Below are positions 1 to 9,400 of a stretch of DNA of 64,000 bases, in pieces (the stretch's first letter is position 1; every line of letters starts with the position of its first letter). The stretch is from Desulfuromonas sp. DDH964 (GTDB lineage Bacteria > Desulfobacterota > Desulfuromonadia > Desulfuromonadales > DDH964). The stretch is from NCBI RefSeq assembly GCF_001611275.1, contig NZ_CP015080.1:3214956-3278955 (forward strand), given 5' to 3'. Below the pieces are notes generated by a model, which worked only from the letters and a program-made list of their open reading frames with translations, ran no database searches and had not been told where the DNA came from. A program made the position numbers and the translations under genes.

Positions 1-1052
1 TGCGGCAGCTCACCCCCCATGGCCAAATGCGCCACATAAGCCGCACCGAGCGCACCCCCGGCATCCCCGGCGGCGGGTTGAACCCAGATGTTGTCGAAGG
101 GCCCTTCCCGCAGAATACGACCATTCGCAACGCAGTTCAGAGCGACCCCACCAGCGAGACAGAGGTTTTTCTCTCCGGTATCACGCTGGACCTGGGCGAC
201 CAGATCGAGCATCAGCTCCTCGGTCACCCTCTGAACCGAAGCTGCGATGTCGAGATGGCGCTGTACCAATGGGCCTTCAGCCTCTCTTGGCGGGCCACCG
301 AACAAATCTGCAAAGCGGTCGCCGGTCATCGCCAGGCGTGAGCAGTACTCGAAATAAGACATATTCAGAGAAAAGGCGCCGTCACCATGGCGTTCAACCA
401 GATGCTCATAAATCAGCTCGGTAAAAACCGGCTGCCCATAAGGAGCAAGTCCCATCACCTTGTACTCCCCCTCGTTGACCTTGAATCCGAGGTAAGCGGT
501 GAAAGCCGAATAGAGCAGACCGAGCGAGTGCGGAAAATACAGTTCTTTCTGCAGGTCGATCGTGGCGCCCTCACCCACCCCGTAGGAACAGGTCGACCAC
601 TCGCCGACCCCATCCACCGTCAGGATCGCTGCCTGCGCGAATGGAGACGGGTAAAAGGCGGCGGCAGCATGCGAGAGGTGATGGCTCGAAAAGAGATATT
701 CACCGGCGCCGGGCAACTCATTTCGTAAAATTCGCGGCAACCAGAGTTTTTCTTTCATCCAGGCAGGCAATGCCTGGCGGAACATCCCGTAGCCGCGTGG
801 CGCAACGGCCAGAGCGGTTTTCAGGATACGCTCGAACTTGACGATCGGCTTATCGTAAAAAATAACGGCATCAAGATCTTCCGCTGCCAGACCGGTCGTA
901 TCCAGGCAGAAGTTGACCGCCTGGCGCGGGAAGGCCGCATCGTTTTTAATCCGGCTGAAGCGCTCCTCCTGGGCCGCGGCGACCAGTTGCCCATCCTGTA
1001 GCAACGCCGCGGCACTATCGTGGTAATAAGCTGAGATGCCGAGAATATTCAT
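1..1052 (-). CDS. carbamoyltransferase (NodU/CmcH family), 3' end beyond window
   Basis: The gene starts at ATG 1052-1050 and reads to the left edge without a stop, so about 350 N-terminal residues are visible. The protein opens MNILGISAYYHDSAA, has an early QEERFSRIK segment, then SSHHLSHAAAAFYPSPF and TVDGVGEWS, and later LAGGVALNCVANGRIL. This is the order of blocks in the NodU/CmcH O-carbamoyltransferase fold (HSP70/actin-like N-terminal domain). The family transfers carbamoyl from carbamoyl phosphate to hydroxyls of sugars or other metabolites. Upstream on the same strand are a small SxtJ-like membrane protein and an SGNH hydrolase, a grouping commonly seen in surface-polysaccharide or polymer modification loci. 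The substrate cannot be inferred. Confidence 0.9.
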   Translation of the reverse strand, partial: MNILGISAYYHDSAAALLQDGQLVAAAQEERFSRIKNDAAFPRQAVNFCLDTTGLAAEDLDAVIFYDKPIVKFERILKTALAVAPRGYGMFRQALPAWMKEKLWLPRILRNELPGAGEYLFSSHHLSHAAAAFYPSPFAQAAILTVDGVGEWSTCSYGVGEGATIDLQKELYFPHSLGLLYSAFTAYLGFKVNEGEYKVMGLAPYGQPVFTELIYEHLVERHGDGAFSLNMSYFEYCSRLAMTGDRFADLFGGPPREAEGPLVQRHLDIAASVQRVTEELMLDLVAQVQRDTGEKNLCLAGGVALNCVANGRILREGPFDNIWVQPAAGDAGGALGAAYVAHLAMGGELP

Positions 1053-1056
1053 GGTT

Positions 1057-1257
1057 TCAGAACGACCGGCGCAGATCTTCGAGTGTGACAGGCTGTTTCT
1101 CCATGGCCACCCAATGCCCGCCGGGGAGCATGTCCCTGGTCACCAGCCGCAGGAGGAGCGCATAGGGCGTCAGAACCAGCCAGAACAACAGCGTCAGAAA
1201 GAGCTGCGCCTGGAAATGGCCGAGACGTTGCAGCAGAACGAGGATTTTCTGTTTCAC
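1057..1257 (-). CDS. small SxtJ-like membrane protein
   Basis: This encodes about 66 residues with one clear hydrophobic segment (LFLTLLFWLVLTPYALLLRL) and a charged, soluble C-terminus. The segment resembles the conserved end of SxtJ-type membrane proteins found beside carbamoyltransferases. I place the start at GTG 1257, which overlaps the TGA of the SGNH gene as GTGA and has a GGGGGA purine run just upstream, suggesting translational coupling. An in-frame ATG at 1302 would overlap the upstream gene by 49 bases and is less likely. The carbamoyltransferase starts 4 bases downstream, so the three genes probably form one operon. Its function is unknown; it may be a membrane partner of the carbamoyltransferase. 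Confidence 0.65.
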   Translation of the reverse strand: MKQKILVLLQRLGHFQAQLFLTLLFWLVLTPYALLLRLVTRDMLPGGHWVAMEKQPVTLEDLRRSF

Positions 1258-3236
1258 TTTTCCCCCAACTCTCTGGACAACCATTCTCGTGGTGTCAGCC
1301 AACCTTTTTCCTTAACCCATCGCTGCAATGCCTTGCTCGGGTCAGGGAACTGTATCAATTGCAGATACCGCCCAAACATTTTCTCTGCGGCCGGCAGTTG
1401 ACCGGCGATGGCAAGCCCCTCGGCATATTCCCTGGTCGAACGCGGGACATTTTGATTCAGGTCATAGGCACGTTTTAGTGCATCCAGACCTGATTTGAGC
1501 TCACCAAGCTGCAGGCGGGCACGCCCCAGCACCGAGAGGTAGCCGACGCTGTTATCGCCCCCGGCGGGCAGCCCGGAAAGCACGTCGAGAGCTTTTTCTG
1601 CCTGTTTCTGCAGCAGATAGGCATTGGCGAGCATGACCGACGTATTGAGGTCATCGGGTTCCATTTGCCTTGCCGCGTTCAAGTAAGGCAGGGCTGCGGC
1701 GCCGTTGCCACGAAAAACTTCCAACGTGCCGAGCTTGTACGGAATTTCAGGGATATCCTTGAGCTCTGCCCAGGCCTGTTTCAGCGCCACGTGGGCCTCC
1801 GGGTATTTACCGGCCCAGAAATAGAGGCGGCCAACCCCCCACAGTCCCAATGCCCGATAGCGCTCTGGAATTGCGTTTTCATACTTCAGGAGTAGCTGCC
1901 GGGCAGTGCTGCTCATCCGCTGCCACGCCCCGATCTGCAATGGAAAGGATTGAGCCTTCACCAGGGTATCGAACACCACCCAGGCGACCAGCTGTTGACC
2001 GCGAATATTCGGGTGAACGTGATCGTCAAACAGGTCTGCACCGGGTATTCCGTTGGGCGCAACCCGGCGGAAGGTGGCTTCAACGTCAGCGAGCGGCACA
2101 TCGTTCAGTTCGGCCAGTTCGCGCACGATGCCGTTCATCTCCTCAAGAGCCCGCAGGGGAATAATATCCTCCTGTTTGGCGCGCACAAACGACGCATAGG
2201 CCTGATCATAGAGTCCGCTCATCAGCAAGGCCTGCCCGAGCCGATAATGCAGCAGGGCGAACTGATCGTCAAACTCAAGCGCCGCGCGATAAGCCATCAT
2301 CGCCCGCGCCGGCTCGTTCTGCTGAAGCGCCTGGCTCCCCTGAGAAAAAAGCCGATCGAATTCTTCCAGCTCCGATCCTGTCAAACCCGCCCTATGTTCC
2401 GACTTGAAAGGAGAAACTCCGGAAAGGTTCGACGGCAGCGTACACAGGACCAGCAGCACCTGCTTTTCCCTGGCCAGATCGATCATGTCCTGAAGAGATT
2501 GCCGGTACTGCTGCAGCACGCCACGCCGGAAATCCTCATCGCGGTGATAAAAATCGGGGCCGACCACTCCTTCCAGCTCCACGCTCACTTCATCCGGCAG
2601 AATTGTCCGGCTGCTCTCTTTTGACGACAAGCCCTCAAGCAGGCTTACCAGAAGCGAATACAGCCGCGACTGGTGCAAAAGCTGCCGTGTCCTGTTGAGC
2701 CAGAGATTTTCGTGTTTCAGGTGATCAAAAGTCCGGGCTTCGAGAAATTCATTATGCCCGGAATAGACCACTAAGAGATTCGGGTCATAATCGATCAACT
2801 CCTGCTGCAGACGGGCAACCCGATAACTGGCATAAGAGATGCCGCCGGCATTAATCACTTCGAATCGGCCAGCTCCCGCATATTCGTTACCGAGCAGCTC
2901 AAGCCAGCGCGGGAAGGCGGTCTCACCCGTGTATGGTCGACCGTAGGTTGTCGAACCGCCCAGCGAAATCACCCGGAAAGTTCCCTCGGGTTTCGGCATC
3001 TGAAAGCTTTGCCGATTAAAGTAGTCGCCCTTTGCCGGATTCAGCTTGATGTTGGCTCCGGTTGCATCCGGTTCGGTCCTGATAAACAGGGGCGTACTGC
3101 CGGCAAAACCGACAAAGCGGTCTTCATCGGCAAGCCTGGGAACACCGGCCAGGGCAAGGATTCCCTCCAGAACCAAAAAGAGGAGAATGCCGGCACAAAC
3201 AGCCAGAAGGTTTTTACTCAGCGTGCTTGAAATCAT
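1254..3236 (-). CDS. membrane-anchored SGNH/GDSL hydrolase with TPR repeats
   Basis: About 660 residues. An N-terminal signal-anchor (LLAVCAGILLFLVLEGILAL) is followed by an SGNH-hydrolase domain with ISLGGSTTYGRP (block I Ser), NAGGISYAS (Gly block), YSGHNEF (Asn block) and DDHVHPNIRGQ near residue 420 (catalytic Asp/His). TPR-like helices fill the remainder, for example LLHYRLGQALLMSGLYDQAYASF. The family acts as esterases or O-acyl transferases on envelope polymers. The start at MISSTLSK is uncertain because there is no clear Shine-Dalgarno; reading further upstream would run through a transcription terminator. The first ~45 codons are duplicated at 17942-18073, where the gene is truncated. 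It leads an operon with the SxtJ-like and carbamoyltransferase genes. Confidence 0.85.
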   Translation of the reverse strand: MISSTLSKNLLAVCAGILLFLVLEGILALAGVPRLADEDRFVGFAGSTPLFIRTEPDATGANIKLNPAKGDYFNRQSFQMPKPEGTFRVISLGGSTTYGRPYTGETAFPRWLELLGNEYAGAGRFEVINAGGISYASYRVARLQQELIDYDPNLLVVYSGHNEFLEARTFDHLKHENLWLNRTRQLLHQSRLYSLLVSLLEGLSSKESSRTILPDEVSVELEGVVGPDFYHRDEDFRRGVLQQYRQSLQDMIDLAREKQVLLVLCTLPSNLSGVSPFKSEHRAGLTGSELEEFDRLFSQGSQALQQNEPARAMMAYRAALEFDDQFALLHYRLGQALLMSGLYDQAYASFVRAKQEDIIPLRALEEMNGIVRELAELNDVPLADVEATFRRVAPNGIPGADLFDDHVHPNIRGQQLVAWVVFDTLVKAQSFPLQIGAWQRMSSTARQLLLKYENAIPERYRALGLWGVGRLYFWAGKYPEAHVALKQAWAELKDIPEIPYKLGTLEVFRGNGAAALPYLNAARQMEPDDLNTSVMLANAYLLQKQAEKALDVLSGLPAGGDNSVGYLSVLGRARLQLGELKSGLDALKRAYDLNQNVPRSTREYAEGLAIAGQLPAAEKMFGRYLQLIQFPDPSKALQRWVKEKGWLTPREWLSRELGEK

Positions 3237-3242
3237 GACGTC

Positions 3243-3272
3243 ATTATCGCTGTTCAGTAACGGCCTTTTCAA
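3243..3272 (-). promoter_or_regulatory. possible sigma-70 promoter for SGNH gene
   Basis: On the minus strand, TTGAAA and GATAAT are separated by 18 bases just before the SGNH start. The -10 box ends only about 7 bases before the proposed ATG, which would give an almost leaderless mRNA, so either the start codon or this promoter may be wrong. The same sequence is carried in the downstream duplicate. Confidence 0.3.
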
Positions 3273-3295
3273 GAAATACTCAACAGCAGAGCAAA

Positions 3296-3330
3296 ACAAA
3301 TGGCCGCCCGTGTCGGGGGCGGCCATTTGT
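3296..3330 (-). terminator. rho-independent terminator after cytochrome-peptide unit
   Basis: This is a 14-bp perfect stem (ACAAATGGCCGCCC paired with GGGCGGCCATTTGT) with a 7-base loop, followed on the minus strand by a T-rich stretch (TTTTGC). It lies 23 bases after the 18-aa peptide gene and before the SGNH gene, so the SGNH operon needs its own promoter. An identical copy lies at 18133-18167. Confidence 0.8.
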
Positions 3331-3352
3331 TACAGTGATATTAACGATGATT

Positions 3353-3409
3353 CTAGCAGGGGTGCACGTTGCTGCTGCCGACGATGCCAGGTTTCATATA
3401 TTTTTTCAT
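3353..3409 (-). CDS. 18-aa peptide ending in HPC (copy 1)
   Basis: ATG at 3409 is preceded by AGGAG at 7-base spacing and ends at TAG 3355-3353. The predicted product is MKKYMKPGIVGSSNVHPC. It lies 61 bases after the stop of the 18-heme cytochrome and before a strong terminator, so it is probably the last gene of that transcript. It has no signal peptide and no other relative in the window apart from the exact duplicate at 18190-18246. The layout (basic start, KP, small residues, terminal His-Pro-Cys) recalls short precursor peptides predicted for radical-SAM maturation in Geobacter. That comparison is from memory and no maturase gene is visible here. The good RBS and duplication with the cytochrome argue that it is a real gene. 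Confidence 0.65.
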   Translation of the reverse strand: MKKYMKPGIVGSSNVHPC

Positions 3410-3436
3410 GATTGACTCCTAGAAAAATGGTTAGGC

Positions 3437-3462
3437 GGGGACACCACCGAAGCAGTGCCCCC
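3437..3462 (-). promoter_or_regulatory. stable cUUCGg hairpin between cytochrome and peptide
   Basis: On the minus strand, GGGGGCACTGC and GTGGTGTCCCC pair over 11 positions (three G-U wobbles) around a TTCG loop closed by C-G, the exceptionally stable tetraloop type. It lies between the cytochrome stop codon and the peptide RBS. A TTTTT run follows about 10 bases later. It could be an mRNA 3' stabilizer, a processing site, or a partial terminator that uncouples peptide from cytochrome dosage. It is duplicated at 18274-18299. Confidence 0.6.
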
Positions 3463-3470
3463 ATACATCA

Positions 3471-6400
3471 TTACCAAGGCGTGACCGTGTTCCAACCCGC
3501 GCCGCGCGAGGTGGTGCTGTGGTCATCCGCCAGGCGGTGACAGTTCTGCGCCGTCGGCCACTGGGAGACATAGGTGCCGGTCCAGGGTGATGGTGCGCCG
3601 GGGGCTCCAGTGTTAAACGTATTGTCCCAGGTGTTCTGCTTGGTGTCGAGACAGTTGGTGATCATCAGCTTCGGCAGGCGGCTGGCGTGCGGGTTGTGGC
3701 ACTTGCCGCAGTTGAAGGTGTGGTATTGACTCTGGGTAATCGCACCGACTGTTGTCGTGCTGTTGCCGGCCATTGTGTAGTCATCAACCTGCAGCGCCAT
3801 ACCGGCCGGCGGGTTATCCCACTGGAAACCAGAGAAATAACGGTGCTCACCAGACAGGTTCGGAGTAATGGCGATGTTGCCCGCATCACCACGATAACCG
3901 TAGGCACGGCGGGCCATCTGCGGTGTCCAGCCCCCCATGGACATGTAGTAGTTGCTGCTGCCGTTATCATCCCACACCTGGTTGCTGCCGCGCTTGCGGA
4001 TCGAGAAGATGTTGTTAGCGGTGGCGGTGGTGCCACTGCCGCCGATGACGGCGTTCTGGTGGCCGTTGCCGCCGGAGACCCACAGGTTCTCGCCAGTGGT
4101 CTGGTCCATGGTGTCAACGTTGCTGCCGTGGCACAGAGTACAGAGACCAGCGCTGTTTGCCAGGGTGGCGGTACTGTTCGGATCACCGCTGTTCTGGTCG
4201 ATCCAGTAGCCGCCCTTGGTGGTGCTGTTGTTGGCTGCGGCGTTGGCCCGTGGCACCGTGTTGGTGGCGCCGCCAAAGCTAACGCTGAGCCAGGTCCCGG
4301 CCGCACCGCTACGCGGCGCGCCGTCCTCGTTGTAGGGGTTGCCTTTCCAGGTACCGCGCAGGTAAGGCTTGCCGGTGCTGCTGTCGCTGGCCAGCTTGTT
4401 CAGATCGTGAACATCGTGGCAGTAGGAACAACGGATGTTACCCACGGCATCCAGGGTTTCGGTCTTGGCGTAGTTGGCGCCGCTGACCGCCGAGGTGCCG
4501 GCCGAGTTGGCCGTATGGGTCGACTGGATGGCGCCGGTCTTGTAGCTGAAGACAGCACTGGTCCAGGTGGCACCAACCCAGTTGGACTGGTTGAGAGTGC
4601 CGTAGTTGTAAGTGATGCCGTCGGCATTGTTATTGGTGCCCCATTCGGAGACACCGGCGCCGCTGTGGCAATTCCAGCAGATTTCTGCCTCGGTGGCACC
4701 CGGGGCGGTGACAGCAACGCCCAGGGCGATCCCGGCTTCACCGTTGGCGGTGTAGTTGATGCCAACGATCGTATTGTTCGGAATCTCAATGGTGCCGCCA
4801 CCGTGGCTGCCGTGGCATTCCTCACAGGTCAGGCCTGTTGTTGCCAGAGCATGCGGACTGTTGTCATTGACGGTGGTTGCATCACCAGGGTTGCCACTAC
4901 CATCATGGCAACCGGTACAGGAGCCGCTGCCATACTCATGAGTCACGACGGTCAGTCCGGAGCTGGTCATCTGATGGGCGGCATCATTGGCATGGCAGGC
5001 CTTGGCGCAACCGGCAGTGCCGGAATCATATTGCGCACTCTGGCTGTTATCCGGTGCTGAGATACCGTTCATCTCGATGTTACCGTCACGGTGGTAGCTG
5101 ACCTGGTACTGGTCACCACCGTTAGCGGTATTGTCCGTGGCCCCGTTGGCCAGGCTATAACCGTGACAGAGGTTACACTCGTTGTGCTTGCCGGCAATGT
5201 TGGCCGCACTGTGGTCAACCGGAGTCGCTCCCGTCACGTGCAGGGTTGTCGGAGTCGGCGGGTAACCATGGCACATATCACAGGATGCCGGTGTTGCGGT
5301 ATCCCACACCTTGCTGATGTGACAACTCAGGTTGCTGCAGGTGTTGGTATTGGTGTTGTAGGTCGCGCTGGTACCGGCCACGGTGGTATCGAACCAGATA
5401 TCGACCGTGCCATTGACATGGTCAGCGGTCCCGAAACCACGATCAAGGTGACAGGTACTGCACGGCAGATTGCCGCGAGTCGCATCAACGTGCTCAAAGT
5501 GCTTACCAACCTGAGAACCGCTGTTTGCACCACTGAGGTCACCGTCACCTGGAGTCGCCGAAGGCATACCGGTCGCCGTACCGTGGCAGGTACCGCAGAC
5601 GGCTGTTCCGGCGTCTGTCCAGGCCGGAGTGTCTGTACCGTGACAATAGATCGCCGAACAGCTCAGGCCGTTGCCGGTGGTGACGCTGGTTCCGGCGGCT
5701 GCAGTGTAACCACCGCCGGTGCTGCGACCATCATAGGCGCCAGTGGTATCGGTCGTCGTGCCAAGAACAATATTGAAACCAACATTGATGTTGCCGTTTT
5801 TGGGCATTTCACCGGAGGTTTCCCATCCGGTATGGCAGGTGTTACAGCCGTAACCCTTGGTGGTTACGTGGTAAGCGTGCTTACCAGCGGTGCTGCTGCC
5901 GGTACCGACGCTGGAATCCAGGCCACCCGCATTGATTGGCGGATTGGCGTGACAGGAAACGCAGTCGGCTTTGAATCCGACTTTGTGCTGATGACACTTG
6001 ATACAGTCGGCCTGATTGTAGTGATCGGTAACAGTCTGGCCACTGGTGTCATTGCGGTGATAGCTGGTCGCACTGTGGCAAACTTCGCAGATCTTGTTGG
6101 AGCTGGCATGTCCACCGGCATCATTACCGAAATCGGAGCTGCCATCTTCCACGGTTTGCAGGCTGACGGTTGCACTCAAAGCGCCATTCGGCATGTTGCT
6201 GCCATCGGGGAAGCTGATTTGCGCCTTGATCCGCTTAACGTTCCCGGTCTCCTTGTCATGGCAGGTGCTGCACTGGAAACCACCACCATAACCGGTGGAG
6301 GTGCCCCAGTCACCGGCATGCTTGGTGGTGCCGGGGAAGCGCAGGCTGTTATGCAGCATCGGATTATCGGCCCATGCGACAAGTTGAACCTGGGTTGTGT

Positions 6401-9400
6401 AGACCGCCGTGCCGATAACACCGTCGGTGCCATCGATATAGGTCATACGGACATCGTAGGTCGCACCGGTTGTCAGGCCGGTCAGGTCAATAACAACGGT
6501 TTCGTTTCTCGTTCCATCGGCATCGCCGGCACCACCATCGGCGGTCGGCGTGTTGGCGGCCGTTGTCCAGATGGTCGGTTCAGTGCTCAGCTTGTATTCC
6601 ACCAGAAAGGTTCCGTTGCCATTGAGGTCATTGCAATAGACCAGCATAACGCGAATCGCGGTCAGACCGTTTTGCTGGGCATTCTGCACGGTCGGCTCCA
6701 AGGCAGGCACACGGGTTTCAAAAGTGCGGCTGAGAGGGGTCGAATAGACCGGGCTGGTTGCGCCACAATTGCCATCGGCCATGGCTTCAAAGTCCACTGT
6801 ACCGGTGGACTTGTTGGTCGGGGTGTAGGTCGCGCCGCTGGCAACCCAGGCGGACCATGCCGTGCCGTTCTCACGCCAGCGCACCAGACCGTTGGTCGCA
6901 CCACCGCCGAGATTGGCGGTGACGGTCACACCGGAAATTCCGATATTGCCCGCACCCGGATCGGGGCTGATGGAAACGCTGACCGTGCCGGATTCGACGC
7001 AGTTCTGAACCGTGACACTGGCTGTCGAGGCAGCCGAAACGTTACCGGCGGCATCTTTGGCATAGGCACGCAGAGTGTAGGTTGCGTAAGCACCAACGGT
7101 AACGCTGGTCGGAGCAGTGGGGCTCCAGCCAGCATCGGTCGCAAGCGGAGCCGTTGCGTTATCGACGGTGATCATGTATCCGGTCACGGCCACATTGTCC
7201 GATGCCGTGAAGCTGTTGATCGGAATCTCTAGCGGAGCCGCGGTGTCGGTAACAACAGCATTTACACTAAAGCTGTCGATGGTCGGCGCGGCCATGGTGT
7301 TGGTACTGACGTTAAGCTGCGAAGCGGTCAGCGGACCGCAGATGCCGGTGCCGGTGGCGTAGAAACTGACGGTGGTGGTGTTGTCGTCCTGGGCCGGGGT
7401 ATAGACCCAGCCGTTGGCATTGCCGGCCGCCGGAGTGGTGCCGACGGTAATGCCGGTGGCGGTACCGCTGGCCGTGACGGTGACATCACCGGTGATCGGA
7501 TCGGTGATCGGGTTCAGGGTCAGGGTCGCGGTTTCGGTGCAGGCGCTCCAGGTAAAGGGCGTCGAAGTCCCCGGCGAAACGATCTGGGCGACAGTGTCAC
7601 CGTAGTAGGCGACGCCGCATTCGGTATCGAGGCCGCGGGCATAGAGGTTGTAGCTGTTGCCGTTGGTCAGCACCCCGGAGGCCGCGATCGGATCGGTGGT
7701 CCAGGGGATCACGGTATTTTCGGTCGCGCGGGCGTTTCCGTAGACGCGGATGGTGTCAAGGGCATAGTCGCCGGCAAAGCTGTTGGTGTCAAACACAAAC
7801 CGCATCTGCAGGCTGCCGCTGGTGTAGGCGGTACCGCTACCGCCGACGGTCGTGGTCGAGACATAGTTCCCGCCATCGATACTGATGGTACCGTTGTTGA
7901 GATTGATGTCGGCGGTCTGCCAGCTGCCATTGTTATTGGCATCGGCACCGTTCAGAATCCACTCCGTGGTCCAGCCGCTCCCATCGTTGACTTCAAACGC
8001 CAGGCTGATGAGATTGCCACCCCAGCCCTGGAAGGCGTAGGAGATGTTCGGCTCGTAGGTATTGGCATCGAAGGCAGCGTTACGGGTAAAGGTCGCGTTG
8101 TAAGGGCCGGTACCGGATGACTCGATGAAAAGGAAACCGCCCGGAGGCGAGGTGCCGCTGTGCAGCGAGGTCGGGCCGGTGCCACCGGAACCGGTCAGGG
8201 TTCCGTCACCATTGGTGCTTTGTCCCGAGTTGAAAACATACAACTGGCCACCGGCGGTCCCGGCATCGAAGGTTCCCCCGCAATTCGCTGACGGGAAAGC
8301 GCTGGCTGTCCAGCTGGAATAATCGCAGACATCATCGGCGGTGTCGAAGTATTCGAGTTCCTCAAAGGGTGTGCCCGGCCCGCTCCCTTCCGTCACCTGG
8401 TATTCCATGGTGTTAACATCGGTCAATGTCACGAACGATGCCCCGCTGAAATCACCGGCGGCCGTGTTGGTGCCATTCCAGATAATCGACGACTGGATCG
8501 ATTCGCTACAAGTATTATCGACGGTGACGGTGATACTGTCGGTGACATAACCGCCGCACTCGTCCTCGATGGCGCGCACGTCGACGGTGACGCCAGTCAC
8601 CGGGGCGGTATTGCTGGTCGGGTGGGTATTGGCGGAATTCCACAAAGTCAGATCGGAGGTCCAGGCGCCGCCGTCGATGCTGTATTCGACGTTCGAGGCA
8701 TTGGTCAAGTTGGTGGTGATCGCAATCGAACCGCTGACCGTGGCACCGTTGGTTGGGTTTGTCAGGGTGACGGCGGAGCCGTTGGTGTCGGAGCACAGCA
8801 AGGGATTGACCGTCGCCATTGCCAGGGCACAGCGGGTGTTTCCGGCAAAGGTGACGGTGCCGCTGACGGTGCTGCCGGTGGTGGCGCCGTCGCCGCCGGA
8901 ACCGCTACTCTGCCCGGAGGCAACATCGAAGGCCTCGGTAAAGCCGGAAGGCGCAGTGGCTGTCTGGCTATTGACGCCGGCGATGTAGACGGCGTAGCCA
9001 TCGGCCGCCGACGGGATGTTGGTGAAGGTGAGGCTGGTCGCGCCGCCACTGGCCTGGGCGTTGGAGCCGGCAATCGGTGTACCTTGATCGACGTTCTCGT
9101 AAACCACCACGCCGCACATCAGGTCACGGGCGTTGGTGGTCTGGCTGATCGTCGCCGTCAGGGTGGTGTTGCCGGCCGCGGCGATCTTCGTCTCATTGAT
9201 ATAGCCGATCCAGGCGGTCTGGCGCTGCGAGCCGTTGCTGGCGATGGTGGTGAAGGTCTGGCCGCCGTAGTTAGCATTAATGGTGTAGGTGCCGGGACCG
9301 GCGGTGCCGTACTCGGTGGTACAGCCGAGCACCATCAGGCGGTTGGTGCCGTTCCCTGCGCTCACCGTGCCGTTGCCGGTGGTCGCGGCGACGTTGATCA

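Larger units (their letters stand above)
3105..7178. repeat. 4.07-kb direct repeat, copy 1
   Basis: This is nearly identical to 17942-22015 at a constant offset of 14837 bases, with about a dozen scattered substitutions noticed by eye, all in the cytochrome part. It contains the first ~45 codons of the SGNH gene, the terminator, the HPC peptide, the UUCG hairpin and the 3' ~3.7 kb of the cytochrome gene. Homology ends abruptly on the SGNH side and fades at the codons for MITVDN inside the cytochrome. Confidence 0.95.

Noticed and set aside
3237..3326. N-terminal extension of the SGNH hydrolase starting in the terminator (MAAPDTGG...)
   Set aside because: Its ATG lies inside the 14-bp terminator stem, it has no RBS, and it places charged sequence before a normal signal-anchor.
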